This document shows, one piece after another, positions 43,319 through 52,171 of a stretch of 64,000 nt of DNA (positions are counted from its first letter, which is position 1; every line of letters starts with the position of its first letter). Source of the DNA: Corynebacterium kalinowskii (GTDB lineage: Bacteria; Actinomycetota; Actinomycetes; Mycobacteriales; Mycobacteriaceae). Position numbers and translations under genes: made by a program. The stretch is from contig NZ_CP046452.1 in assembly GCF_009734385.1 (NCBI RefSeq), positions 744,001 to 808,000 of the forward strand. Reading direction: 5' to 3'. The notes below the pieces were generated by a model, which had not been told where the DNA came from, did not search any database, and saw only the letters and a program-made list of their open reading frames with translations.

Positions 43319-43563
43319 TCGGTCTTGTTGGCGTCGATGAAAGCCACCACGTCGGCGACAGTACGGAACTTTGCAGCGTCAGCATCGCTGATATGCACAC
43401 CGAACGCATCCTCGGCGCGCACTGAAATCTCTACAATGGAAAGCGAATCCACGGCCAGGTCGGACACGATGTCCGACTCGAGGGTAATGTCCTCAGCATC
43501 GTAGCCAGTGCTCTCGACGATGATATCGCGAAGCATGGCAAATGTACTCTGAGACTCAGTCAT
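43315..43563 (-). CDS. acpP: Acyl carrier protein
   Basis: 82 residues from the ATG at 43563 (MTESQSTFAMLRDI). The phosphopantetheine attachment serine lies in DLAVDSLSIVEISVRAEDAFGVHIS (the DSL motif), followed by typical ACP helix III (FRTVADVVAFIDA). It is a free-standing ACP, as for AcpM-like carriers used by fatty-acid or mycolic-acid systems. It is divergent from the alpha/beta hydrolase gene next to it, which could be a thioesterase-like partner (inference). Confidence 0.92.
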   Translation of the reverse strand: MTESQSTFAMLRDIIVESTGYDAEDITLESDIVSDLAVDSLSIVEISVRAEDAFGVHISDADAAKFRTVADVVAFIDANKTD

Positions 43564-43627
43564 GTGAGAACTCCTCATCCGGACGAAATGTTGACCATTC
43601 AAGAATACCCATAGAGAGTAGATATCC

Positions 43628-44578
43628 TTGGCTGTGCCCCAATTCGTCGTTCGCTTTCTGCAAGGACTTACCCCCAGCAGCTCCGATACGCCAGGTCTGG
43701 CAGGGCTGTGTCAGAGCGGGCAGGTGGCGTCGACAAGCGTGCCCGTAGCAACCTACGTCGCGGGGCCGGATGACGCGCCCATTACCGTGGTCTTCGTCCA
43801 CGGCTTCACCCTGGCCGCCGAATGCTATTTCCTCCAAGTGCAACACCTGGTGGACAACCATCCCAACGTGCGCAGCGTGCTGCTCGACCTGCGCGGACAC
43901 GGGCAGACCGGGGAAGTCACGCCCGAGGAATGCACCATCGAAGGCTCCGCCGACGACGTCCTCGCCGTCATTGATCAGCTAGTTCCGACCGGAGAAATCC
44001 TCTTGGTTGGCCATTCCCTCGGCGGACATGTCGTGCTCAATACCATTCGGCGCTGCTCCGAATCCGTGTTTCAACGCATCCGCGGCGTCATTCTGATTGC
44101 CACGTCCATCGACTCGCTCTCCGCCCAAGGAGCGCCACGACTGCTCACCACCAAGCTGGCAGACAAGGTCTACGACGCCATGGAAGGCACCCCCGAGGTG
44201 GTGACAAAGTTCCGCGACGACGTTGCCGACTTCCTCGCTCCGGCGCTCGCCGCAATGGTATTCAAGCGGATTAGCACGCCGTACAACCTGGTGAAATTCC
44301 ATGCAGACATGATCCACAACACTCCGCTGTCCACGTTTGTCGGCTACTTCGACGACCTCGAAACACATTCCGAAGTCGCTGCCGCGGAACGCCTGGCACA
44401 GCTACCCGGTTTCGTGTTGGTGGGCAACGACGACCACGTCACCCCGCTTTCACAAAGCGAGCGGATTCTTGAGCTCTGGCCCCGCGCCGAGCTGCGGCAC
44501 ACCAACAAGTGTGGCCACATGATCATCCTCGAAGCGCCTGAGCTGGTGAACGAGGCTCTAGATGAATTGCTGGCATGA
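43628..44578 (+). CDS. Alpha/beta hydrolase
   Basis: 316 residues; TTG start at 43628 or GTG at 43634. Alpha/beta fold landmarks: oxyanion VVFVHGFTLAAECYF, nucleophile elbow LLVGHSLGGHVVLN (GHSLG), acid in LVGNDDHVTPLS and catalytic His in TNKCGHMIILEAPE. All triad positions are present. Substrate unknown; fatty-acid or ester hydrolysis is possible given the ACP neighbour. It is followed by a bidirectional terminator. Confidence 0.88.
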   Translation: MAVPQFVVRFLQGLTPSSSDTPGLAGLCQSGQVASTSVPVATYVAGPDDAPITVVFVHGFTLAAECYFLQVQHLVDNHPNVRSVLLDLRGHGQTGEVTPEECTIEGSADDVLAVIDQLVPTGEILLVGHSLGGHVVLNTIRRCSESVFQRIRGVILIATSIDSLSAQGAPRLLTTKLADKVYDAMEGTPEVVTKFRDDVADFLAPALAAMVFKRISTPYNLVKFHADMIHNTPLSTFVGYFDDLETHSEVAAAERLAQLPGFVLVGNDDHVTPLSQSERILELWPRAELRHTNKCGHMIILEAPELVNEALDELLA

Positions 44579-44583
44579 AAAAC

Positions 44584-44630
44584 GCCCCTTATTGGCACGT
44601 CTACGCTAGGTAAACGTCCCAATAAGGGGC
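44584..44630. terminator. Bidirectional terminator between hydrolase and aceE
   Basis: 12-bp arms GCCCCTTATTGG (44584-44595) and CCAATAAGGGGC (44619-44630), with a further inner ACGT pairing in the loop, between the convergent gene ends. Confidence 0.75.
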
Positions 44631-44645
44631 CTTAATCGAAGTTTC

Positions 44646-47393
44646 TTACACTGAGGTTGGATCCGTCAGGTTGAACTTCTTGGCAGCTTCAGCAGCGACC
44701 GACATGTCGATCTTGCCCTCGCGTGCCAGGCCTGCCAGCACAGCGACAACGACGGACTCAGCGTCGATGTTGAAGTAGCGGCGGGCAGCTGCGCGAGTGT
44801 CGGAGAATCCGAAACCGTCGGCACCAAGCACGGTGTAGTCACCTGGTACCCACTTGCGGATCTGCTCTGGCAGGGCAGTGGCGAAGTCGGTGACGGCCAC
44901 GAATGGACCGGACACGCCGTCCAGCTGCTTGGTGACGAATGCAGGCTCCACAGGGGCCGCAGGATCACGCAGCTGCTCTAGATCACGGGCCTGGCCCTCG
45001 CGAGCCAGCTCGTTCCAGGAGGTGACAGAGAAGATGTTGGCCTTGACACCGAAGTCGTCGCGAAGCATCTCAGCTGCGCGCAGTGCCTGCTGCATGCCTA
45101 TACCGGAGGCGAGGATGTTGGCCTCGTGGCCCGAACTTTCGCCAGCGGCGTACTTGTAGATGCCCTTGTGCAGGCCTTCGACATCCAGATTCTCTGGCTC
45201 TGCAGGCTGGGAGACTGGCTCGTTGTAGATGGTGAGGTAGTAGATCACGTTCTCGCCTCGGCCAGGACCGTACATGCGGTCAATACCTTCGCGAATCAGG
45301 TGAGCGATTTCGTACGCGAACGCTGGGTCGTAGGTCACAACGGCTGGGTTCGTGCTAGCCAGTACAGGGGAGTGTCCATCCATGTGCTGCAGACCTTCAC
45401 CTGTGAGGGTGGTGCGGCCTGCGGTGGCACCGAGGAGGAAACCGCGGGCCATTTGGTCGCCGGCTGCCCAAATGGAGTCGCCGGTGCGCTGGAAACCGAA
45501 CATTGAGTAGAAGATGTACAGCGGAATCATGGCGTGGCCGTGCGTGGCATAGGAGGTACCAGCTGCCATGAACGATGCCATCGAACCAGCTTCGTTGATG
45601 CCCTCGTGCAGGATGTGACCGTCCACTGCCTCGCGGTAGGAAAGCATGAGGTCATGGTCCACAGGCGTGTAGTTCTGGCCGTGTGGGTTGTAGATCTTCA
45701 GCGTTGGGAACCAGGAGTCCATGCCGAAGGTACGCGCCTCATCCGGGATGATTGGAACCAGACGCTCAGCCAGGTTCTTGTCCCGCATGAGTTCCTTGAA
45801 GGTACGCACGACAGCCATGGTGGTGGCAACCTGTTGCTTGCCGGAGCCCTTGCGCAGGGACTTAAGTTCGTCGATCGACGGTGCCTGAACAGGTTCGTAG
45901 GTGTCGCGACGCTCTGGTACGAAGCCACCGAGCTCCTTGCGACGCTCAATCAAGTACTTGATCTCCGGCGCGTCTGCACCTGGGTGGAAGTATGGCGGAA
46001 GGTAAGGATCCTTCTCCAATTCTTCGTCAGTGATTGGGATCTGCTGCTTGTCGCGGAACTGCTTGAGATCATCCAGCGTCAGCTTCTTCATCTGGTGGGT
46101 CGCGTTGCGTCCCTCAAAGTTGTGGCCGAGACCGTAACCCTTAATGGTGTGAGCCAGGATCACGGTTGGGCGATCAGTTTCTTCCATGGCGCGCTTGTAC
46201 GCTGCGTAGACCTTGCGGTAATCGTGGCCACCGCGAGGCAGGTTCCAGATCTCCTCGTCGGTCATGTCCTCAACCAGCTTGGCGGTACGAGGATCGCGAC
46301 CGAAGAAGTGCTCGCGTACGTAGGCGCCGTCGTTGGCCTTGAAGGTCTGGTAGTCGCCGTCTGGGGTGTTGTTCATGATTTCAACCAGGGCGCCGTCCTG
46401 ATCCTTTTCCAGCAGGGCATCCCACTCGCGGCCCCAGACAACCTTGATGACGGACCAGCCGGCACCGCGGAAGAAGGACTCGAGCTCTTGGATGATCTGG
46501 GTGTTGCCACGAACCGGGCCGTCGAGACGCTGCAGGTTGCAGTTGATGACGAAGGTCAGGTTATTGAGGCCGTTCAGGGCGGCCATCTGGATCAGGCCAC
46601 GGGACTCTGGCTCGTCCATTTCGCCGTCGCCAAGGAACGCCCAAACATGCTGCTGGGAGGTGTCCTTGATGCCGCGGTTGTGGAGGTAGCGGTTGAAGCG
46701 TGCCTGGTAGATGGCATCCATTGGGCCAAGGCCCATGGACACGGTTGGGAACTCCCAGAACTCCGGCATGCCGTGTGGGTGTGGGTAGGACGGGATGCCG
46801 CCCTGAGGGCGGGACACTTCTTGGCGGAAGCCGTCAAGGTCGTCCTCAGTCAAGCGACCTTCGAGGAATGCGCGAGCGTACATGCCTGGCGAAGCGTGAC
46901 CCTGGAAGAAGACTTGATCGCCGCCACCTGGGTGGTCCTTGCCGCGGAAGAAGTGGTTGAAGCCTACTTCGTACAGTGGGGCAGCACCTGCGTAGGTGGA
47001 AATGTGGCCACCGACGCCAATGCCAGGGCGCTGAGCGCGGTGCACCATGATGGCAGCGTTCCAGCGCATCCAGCGGCGGTAGCGCTTTTCGACGGACTCG
47101 TCGCCTGGAAACTCTGGCTCTTGCGACGTCGGAATGGTGTTGACGTAGTCGGTGGAAGTCAGGGAAGGCAATTCCACACGCTTGGCGGTGGCGCGTTCCA
47201 GCAGGCGCAGCATGAGGTAGCGGGCGCGCTCTGGGTTGGACTCTTCCAGGAGCCCATCGAGTGAGTCCATCCACTCCTGCGTCTCTTCAGGGTCAGAGTC
47301 GTTCAGGTAGGACGCCACACCGTCACGGATGAGTGCGAAGTTGGTGTCGTCTGGTGAATGTCCACCGAATTTTGATTCAGCTGCGTCAGCCAT
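44646..47393 (-). CDS. aceE: Pyruvate dehydrogenase E1 component (homodimeric)
   Basis: 915-residue thiamine-diphosphate enzyme that decarboxylates pyruvate and acetylates the E2 lipoyl group. Family landmarks: [20 protein letters not shown] near residue 130, the ThDP motif [14 protein letters not shown] (GDGx... to ...NN with [19 protein letters not shown]), and [20 protein letters not shown]. The C-terminal halves of the transketolase fold are intact. It is encoded alone, as in actinobacteria, where E2/E3 lie elsewhere. A RamB-like site is in its upstream region. Confidence 0.97.
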   Translation of the reverse strand: MADAAESKFGGHSPDDTNFALIRDGVASYLNDSDPEETQEWMDSLDGLLEESNPERARYLMLRLLERATAKRVELPSLTSTDYVNTIPTSQEPEFPGDESVEKRYRRWMRWNAAIMVHRAQRPGIGVGGHISTYAGAAPLYEVGFNHFFRGKDHPGGGDQVFFQGHASPGMYARAFLEGRLTEDDLDGFRQEVSRPQGGIPSYPHPHGMPEFWEFPTVSMGLGPMDAIYQARFNRYLHNRGIKDTSQQHVWAFLGDGEMDEPESRGLIQMAALNGLNNLTFVINCNLQRLDGPVRGNTQIIQELESFFRGAGWSVIKVVWGREWDALLEKDQDGALVEIMNNTPDGDYQTFKANDGAYVREHFFGRDPRTAKLVEDMTDEEIWNLPRGGHDYRKVYAAYKRAMEETDRPTVILAHTIKGYGLGHNFEGRNATHQMKKLTLDDLKQFRDKQQIPITDEELEKDPYLPPYFHPGADAPEIKYLIERRKELGGFVPERRDTYEPVQAPSIDELKSLRKGSGKQQVATTMAVVRTFKELMRDKNLAERLVPIIPDEARTFGMDSWFPTLKIYNPHGQNYTPVDHDLMLSYREAVDGHILHEGINEAGSMASFMAAGTSYATHGHAMIPLYIFYSMFGFQRTGDSIWAAGDQMARGFLLGATAGRTTLTGEGLQHMDGHSPVLASTNPAVVTYDPAFAYEIAHLIREGIDRMYGPGRGENVIYYLTIYNEPVSQPAEPENLDVEGLHKGIYKYAAGESSGHEANILASGIGMQQALRAAEMLRDDFGVKANIFSVTSWNELAREGQARDLEQLRDPAAPVEPAFVTKQLDGVSGPFVAVTDFATALPEQIRKWVPGDYTVLGADGFGFSDTRAAARRYFNIDAESVVVAVLAGLAREGKIDMSVAAEAAKKFNLTDPTSV

Positions 47394-47720
47394 GGCATTC
47401 CTTACGTTTTGTTTGCTTCATTCTGCATCGACTTTTCCCGCGGGAGACGGGGGCCGGTCTGTGTTCCAGGATACGGGTTTAGGGGTATGGACGTGAATAA
47501 CTGCAAGGTTTGGGCAGGTAACGGCGGGTTAATTTACAAACTTTGCAATAGTTATGGGCGCATTTCACATCATTTTTGGTTGTGTTGGGTTGTGTGTGGT
47601 TGCCTTAAAATTCCCCGTTTGGTCTGTGCTTTTGCTACGGAGCTGGTATTTTCGACCATTGACATCAGTTTATGTACCGGAGCAATTGCATTCGGGCATT
47701 GTTACAGGAGGAAAATTACA
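47394..47720. promoter_or_regulatory. Divergent aceE/DUF3052 promoter region with RamB-like site
   Basis: 327 bp. AAACTTTGCAA (47538-47548) resembles the binding motif of RamB, a repressor known to act on aceE in C. glutamicum. The right end contains the AGGAGG ribosome site of the DUF3052 gene. No further gene is evident. Confidence 0.5.
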
Positions 47721-48146
47721 GTGGCACACGTTCCGGGCGCGACCAAGCAAGGCGCCCAGGATTATGCTCAAGTGTTGGGCATCGAAGCAGGTCAAGTAGT
47801 TCAAGAACTCGGCTGGGATGATGATTGTGACCCAGCCATCAGCGAGGCAGTAGAAGACTGCATTGGTGAAGAGCTGCTTGATGAGGACACTGACGAAATC
47901 TGCGACGTTGTGCTGCTGTGGTGGCGAGAAGATGACGGTGACCTGGTCGACGGGCTCGTCGACGCCATTCGTCCGCTCTCCGATAACGGTCGTATTTGGC
48001 TGCTCACCCCAGGCGCTGGCCAGTCAGGCCACCTCGTGGCCGGCGAGATCGCCGAATCGGCGAAGCTTGCTGGTCTGATCCAGACCACGGCGACCCGTGT
48101 TGGCAGCTGGCAGGGCTCCTGCTTGGTCCAGCCAGGCAAGAAGTAA
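47721..48146 (+). CDS. DUF3052 family protein
   Basis: 141 residues from the GTG at 47721, with a strong AGGAGG 9-14 bp upstream; the longer frame from 47409 is rejected. Sequence runs GATKQGAQDYAQVLGIEAGQ, then an acidic stretch (DPAISEAVEDCIGEELLDED) and VLLWWREDDGDLVDGLVDAI, DNGRIWLLTPGAGQ. DUF3052 proteins next to aceE are conserved in corynebacteria and mycobacteria; biochemical role unknown. Divergent from aceE. Confidence 0.88.
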   Translation: MAHVPGATKQGAQDYAQVLGIEAGQVVQELGWDDDCDPAISEAVEDCIGEELLDEDTDEICDVVLLWWREDDGDLVDGLVDAIRPLSDNGRIWLLTPGAGQSGHLVAGEIAESAKLAGLIQTTATRVGSWQGSCLVQPGKK

Positions 48147-48223
48147 AACTGTCCGTTAGCTGGCGATTTTGAAGAATATCTTCATCATGATAATCTTCTT
48201 CGAGTCGCACAGCGACGAAACAT

Positions 48224-48296
48224 GCGCCTTTAGCTCAGCTGGAAGAGCAGCTGGTTTACACCCAGCAGGTCGGCGGTTCGAGCCCGTCAGGGCGCA
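48224..48296 (+). tRNA. tRNA-Val (anticodon TAC)
   Basis: 73-nt cloverleaf: acceptor GCGCCTT paired with AGGGCGC, discriminator A, anticodon stem GCTGG/CCAGC with loop TTTACAC (TAC), T arm GGCGG-TTCGAGC-CCGTC. No CCA is encoded. Confidence 0.94.
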
Positions 48297-48302
48297 CAGA
48301 TG

Positions 48303-48337
48303 AAATGCTCCGGATCAGTGGATCCGGAGCATTTTTC
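48303..48337 (+). terminator. Terminator of tRNA-Val
   Basis: AATGCTCCGGATC pairs with GATCCGGAGCATT over a short loop, followed by TTTTTC. Confidence 0.88.
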
Positions 48338-48355
48338 TTTGCGCATTCGCGATAC

Positions 48356-49225
48356 TTAGGTCTGCATGTACACCGCAGAGACCTTTGAAAAGTCCCGGAC
48401 GGCGAGGTCCTTCTTCCTGATGAGGAAGTACACCTCTCCTTCGCCATCCTCCACATTGGCGTAGCACAAGAGGTTTACCCAATCTTCTGGCGTGGCATGG
48501 TCGATATAGCCTCGTGGATCTGACTGACACGGCACCGGAACGCCCAAGATTTGGTGGTGGCGCCATTCGGGCTCCACGAAGGCGCCGTCTTCTTCGCAGA
48601 ACTGATCAAATTCTTCTTCGAACTCTGACAACGGATGTTCGCCGGCATCCATTTGTTCAAATAGGGGCTCGGTCTCAGGACACATAGATCCGCGCTGCGG
48701 CAACGTTACGCCAGCGAAGAGGGCGCTCGGCTTGGCAGGATAGGTCAAGTGATCCGCTCGCTCGGCCAGTTCCTTGGGGACATTAGCTGGAGCTAGTTCG
48801 GAGGTGTCGTGTTGATCCCACACCACGCGTACTGCTTCCGGACCTTCGAGGTAGGCACCTGCCAGGTGGTCAAAAAAGAACAATAGTCGGCCGGTCTCAG
48901 GCAATTGATCGGCGATGCGGCCCAGCCGGTGCGCCTCTGCGAGATCAATTTGGGCGAGGAACCACAGTGGAGAAGGTCCTTCAGGGAGTTCCTCAGGAGA
49001 AAGGTCGTAAGGGGCAAGCTTCGGGTGTTTCGACAGGTCAGCTCGTGGCCATTCGAAATGTGGTGGGACATCGGGAGCTCCGTCAATCCGCGTGCCACCG
49101 ATTCGATCGTCCGTAACAGGCCGAATTCCGATTGCCGGGATGAGTTGGGCCATCGCGTGGTCGATCGCATGTGGCGGAAAGTAGTCTGCTGCGCAACTGC
49201 GTGCTTGAGATTCATTTTCAAACAT
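48356..49225 (-). CDS. YwqG/DUF1963 family protein
   Basis: 289-residue cytoplasmic protein of the DUF1963 family: ATG start, GGTRIDGAPDVPPHFEWPRA near residue 43, WFLAQIDLAEAHRL, GRLLFFFDHL, and a C-terminal HHQILGVPVPCQSDP with LLCYANVEDGEGEVYFLIRK. These four blocks (P.W, L.FLaQi, G.L.fF.d, HqllG.p) are the DUF1963 hallmarks. Function in the family is not established. Divergent from cobD, 30 bp apart. Confidence 0.85.
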   Translation of the reverse strand: MFENESQARSCAADYFPPHAIDHAMAQLIPAIGIRPVTDDRIGGTRIDGAPDVPPHFEWPRADLSKHPKLAPYDLSPEELPEGPSPLWFLAQIDLAEAHRLGRIADQLPETGRLLFFFDHLAGAYLEGPEAVRVVWDQHDTSELAPANVPKELAERADHLTYPAKPSALFAGVTLPQRGSMCPETEPLFEQMDAGEHPLSEFEEEFDQFCEEDGAFVEPEWRHHQILGVPVPCQSDPRGYIDHATPEDWVNLLCYANVEDGEGEVYFLIRKKDLAVRDFSKVSAVYMQT

Positions 49226-49255
49226 GACTCCAAGTTAGCGACATAGGATAGATGC

Positions 49256-50200
49256 GTGCAGAACCTCGCAATACTGGCCGGTCTCGCCCTCGACAGGGTT
49301 GTGGGAGACCCGCAACGCCATCATCCGGTGGCCTACTTCGGATCTTTCGTGAGCCAGGCAGAAAGCAAGCTTTATCGCGATTCCAAGGCAGCTGGTGCAT
49401 GTCTCGTCGCCCTCACGGTGACGCCGGTGGTGGCAGCCACCTACCTGGCGTATCGGAAAGCTCCCACCCTCACCACCGCAGTCACCCTGTGGATCGCCCT
49501 GGGCGGGCGCACACTGGAGAAGACAGGGATCAACCTGGCCAACGACTTGGACAGCGGTAACACCGATGCTGCGAGGGCCTGGATCCCGTGGTTGTGCTCC
49601 CGCGATCCACAGCAGTTGGATGAAGCCGGAATGGCCCGTGCCGCTGTCGAATCCATTGCGGAAAATACCTCCGACGCCGCGATTGCTCCCATCGTGTGGG
49701 CTGCTCTAGGTGGGGCACCAGCTGTGGCGTTCCATCGCTGCGTAAACACGCTGGATGCCATGGTGGGGTACCAGAGCGAGCGGTACCGGAACTTTGGGTG
49801 GGCGGCGGCCAAATTGGATGACGTGCTGGCATACCTGCCCGCGCGCCTGACGGCAGCGACCCATGTGGCGGTCGCGGCGTCGCGAAGCCGTGGTGGGCAG
49901 GCCATAACCGCGTGGAAACGTGACGCCCCGAAGCACCCGAGCCCGAACGCTGGGCCGGTGGAAGCCACGGCGGCCGGGGCGCTGGGCGTCCAGCTCGGCG
50001 GGGAGACCCATTACAGCTACGGGGTGGAACACCGACCGACCCTCGGCGCAGGGCCACAGCCGACCGTCCAGACGATCAGGGAAGCGGTGCTGCTCGCACA
50101 GCTCACCCAAGGGCTAGTAGCGCTCTTCGTCGTCGCGCTGCCACTTCACCTGGTGCGCCGACCCATAGCGACTGCGCTGCGGCGCCTCATCCGTCGCTAG
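49256..50200 (+). CDS. cobD: Adenosylcobinamide-phosphate synthase CobD (CbiB)
   Basis: 314-residue membrane enzyme that attaches aminopropanol or its phosphate to adenosylcobyric acid. Signatures: ALDRVVGDPQRHHPVAYFG at the N-terminus, ESIAENTSDAAIAPIVWAALGG (residues about 127-148), NTLDAMVGYQSERYRNFGWAAAKLDD and GPVEATAAGALGVQLGG. GTG start with weak ribosome site. The last 87 bp overlap the convergent SURF1 gene. A cobC-like aminotransferase lies 2 kb downstream on the same strand. Confidence 0.93.
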   Translation: MQNLAILAGLALDRVVGDPQRHHPVAYFGSFVSQAESKLYRDSKAAGACLVALTVTPVVAATYLAYRKAPTLTTAVTLWIALGGRTLEKTGINLANDLDSGNTDAARAWIPWLCSRDPQQLDEAGMARAAVESIAENTSDAAIAPIVWAALGGAPAVAFHRCVNTLDAMVGYQSERYRNFGWAAAKLDDVLAYLPARLTAATHVAVAASRSRGGQAITAWKRDAPKHPSPNAGPVEATAAGALGVQLGGETHYSYGVEHRPTLGAGPQPTVQTIREAVLLAQLTQGLVALFVVALPLHLVRRPIATALRRLIRR

Positions 50201-50959
50201 CTCGGCCTGCTCGGCAGCTTCTCGACGCCGCTCCCGCAGCTCCGCATACACGAAATAGGCCAGTCCGACAGGAACAAGGATGCCGAATGCATACCACTGG
50301 ATGCCATAGGACAGGTGCGGGCCGTTATCTAGCTGGGGGAGCGGGAAGGCAGTGAGAACCCCGGGCTGATCAGATGCGAGCTGAACGTAGTCCTTAGCCA
50401 ACGGCTGACCAGTGAGTTTGCTGATCTCCTCGGTGTCGATGCCGGTGACCATCTCTCGGCCGGATTCAGAGGAAGGCGCGATGTGCGGGGTGGCTTCGTC
50501 CACGCGGGCGTAGCCGACGATCGTGACCTCGCCGGTAGGGGCGGCTGGGAAATCAGCCGGCAGTTTGCCGTTGTCAGGTCGGTCCCAGCCTCGGTTGACC
50601 AGCACTACTTCGCCAGTATCCAGTTGGAAAGGCGTCAGTGCGTGGTAGGCCGGGCCGGATTCCACGGGACGCACGCGCATGACCACTTCAGAGTCCGGGA
50701 GATAGTGGCCGCTCATGCGCACTCGCAGGTACTCGTTGTCGGGTGTGAGCTCACCACCAGGTCCAAAGACCTGGCCGAACGGGGCTGGTTCGCTGTCGAA
50801 GTGCTTCGCGATCAGCTCATTGCGGTGGCTGACGGTGGTGTTCTTATTGAGCTGCCACGGCGCCAACACGCTAATCGCCAGATAGGTGAAGACAATGATG
50901 ATGACGAACGTGAAAATCCAGCCTGGTTGCAGGAAGGTTTTCCACACTTTGGGTTTCAT
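50114..50959 (-). CDS. SURF1 family cytochrome oxidase assembly protein
   Basis: 281 residues with two membrane helices, one N-terminal (WIFTFVIIIVFTYLAISVLAPWQL) and one near residue 220 (WYAFGILVPVGLAYFVYAEL), and a large extracytoplasmic loop between. The blocks VVMRVRPVESGPAYHALTPF and LVNRGWDR are the SURF1 signature. It is involved in aa3-oxidase assembly in bacteria. ATG start; the C-terminal 29 codons overlap the cobD end on the opposite strand. Confidence 0.9.
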   Translation of the reverse strand: MKPKVWKTFLQPGWIFTFVIIIVFTYLAISVLAPWQLNKNTTVSHRNELIAKHFDSEPAPFGQVFGPGGELTPDNEYLRVRMSGHYLPDSEVVMRVRPVESGPAYHALTPFQLDTGEVVLVNRGWDRPDNGKLPADFPAAPTGEVTIVGYARVDEATPHIAPSSESGREMVTGIDTEEISKLTGQPLAKDYVQLASDQPGVLTAFPLPQLDNGPHLSYGIQWYAFGILVPVGLAYFVYAELRERRREAAEQAELATDEAPQRSRYGSAHQVKWQRDDEERY

Positions 50960-50975
50960 AGTTACCCAAGTCTAG

Positions 50976-51506
50976 TCAGCGGGCAGATGCGCTCGCGAGC
51001 ATGGTCTTGACCCAAGCCAGCATGCCTGGCACAGCGGCCTCGATCTGCGTGCGGGTGGTGGCGAAATCTTCTGGATCGCCGTAGTAAGGGTCCTCCACGT
51101 CCGCCTCTTCCGGGGAAGCAGGATCGAAAGAACGCAGCAAGCGAATTCGCTCGGGGAAAACTCCGCGCGCGGTGAGATCAGAGACGTGGCCGTTATCGAG
51201 GGCGACGAACAGATCTGCCGAGCGGTGGTTATCGCTGAGCTGTGCTGCGCGGTGCATCGAGCCGTCATGGCCGGCGTTACGCAGCTCAGCCACGGCGCGA
51301 CGGTCGGCGCCCTGGCCGATGTGCCAGCCACCAATGCCGCAGGATCGAACGCGAACGTACTTGGTCAGCCCCGCATCCTCGATGGCGTCGCGGAAGATCA
51401 CCTCAGCCATAGGGGAGCGACAAATGTTGCCTGTGCAAACAAAGACGACGTACAGGCTTTCGGTGCGTTCGGTGTCGAAGGAGTTAATGGCTGTGCGACC
51501 ACTCAT
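50976..51506 (-). CDS. ptpA: Low-molecular-weight protein-tyrosine phosphatase
   Basis: 176 residues from the ATG at 51506; two TTG codons precede it. The P-loop CTGNICRSPMAE (CX5RS) lies near residue 27 and the general acid Asp in VEDPYYGDPEDF (DP motif). It belongs to the LMW-PTP/PtpA group and could equally be an arsenate reductase-like member, but the DPYY segment favours tyrosine phosphatase. It overlaps the upstream HAD gene by 23 bp, so they are cotranscribed with SURF1 downstream. Confidence 0.9.
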   Translation of the reverse strand: MSGRTAINSFDTERTESLYVVFVCTGNICRSPMAEVIFRDAIEDAGLTKYVRVRSCGIGGWHIGQGADRRAVAELRNAGHDGSMHRAAQLSDNHRSADLFVALDNGHVSDLTARGVFPERIRLLRSFDPASPEEADVEDPYYGDPEDFATTRTQIEAAVPGMLAWVKTMLASASAR

Positions 51507-52137
51507 CAACAATGCTCTCTAACTGGGCTGGGGAGGCCGCCTCAAAAGCGGCCTGAGTACGTTCAGATTCAGTTCCGTATCCCCAGGCAACGGCCACTGT
51601 TCCGATTCCGAATTCTCGTGCGCCGTCGATGTCGTGGATACGGTCACCGACCATGAGGATAGCCTGTTCCTGCCCGCGAAGCTGCATTGAGTCCAACACG
51701 TGCGCAATAACTGCGGCCTTCGACTTGCGTTCCCCGTCCTCTTGCGCTGCGCCCATGAAGTCAAAGAAATCCCAAAAGCCGTGGTGCCGCAGGGCTTGTT
51801 CCGCAAAATACTCGCCCTTGGATGTGGCGGTGCACAGTCGGTAGCCGTGATCCTTAGCCCAGGAAAGAAACTCGTGCATGCCGGCAAATGGTGAGCTCAT
51901 CTTCCAGCCAGTGTGGCCGTAGTGGTCCAGGTAGTGCGCCAGGGTCATGTAGGCGAGACCCGGCTCCATACCTAGCGACAACAGAGTATCGATCATCGGC
52001 GGGCCCGCGATCTGGGAGATGCGCTCCTCCGAAGGAATCGGCCAGTCGGCCTGCTCAAGGGCGTAGATGAAGCTCGCGCGGATGCCAGGGAAGGAATCGA
52101 CGAGGGTGCCGTCGACGTCAATGAGGAGTGTATTCAC
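51484..52137 (-). CDS. HAD-superfamily phosphatase (phosphoglycolate phosphatase-like)
   Basis: 217 residues from the GTG at 52137; alternatives at 52143 and TTG 52158. HAD motif I LLIDVDGTLVDSFPGI, motif II in LCTATSKGEY (T/S), the conserved Lys in ERKSKAAVIAHVLD, and motif IV VGDRIHDIDGAREFGI with VAWGYG. Cap type C1 fits phosphoglycolate phosphatase/PpaX-like enzymes; real substrate unknown. First gene of a HAD-ptpA-SURF1 transcription unit, divergent from the cobC-like gene. Confidence 0.87.
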   Translation of the reverse strand: MNTLLIDVDGTLVDSFPGIRASFIYALEQADWPIPSEERISQIAGPPMIDTLLSLGMEPGLAYMTLAHYLDHYGHTGWKMSSPFAGMHEFLSWAKDHGYRLCTATSKGEYFAEQALRHHGFWDFFDFMGAAQEDGERKSKAAVIAHVLDSMQLRGQEQAILMVGDRIHDIDGAREFGIGTVAVAWGYGTESERTQAAFEAASPAQLESIVDEWSHSH

Positions 52138-52171
52138 GCACACCAGTCTGGCAGACAATAGAGTGGAGCGG

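Noticed and set aside
45534..47264. Long open frame on the plus strand across aceE
   Set aside because: It is entirely antisense to the fully conserved aceE; high GC at third positions opens such frames.
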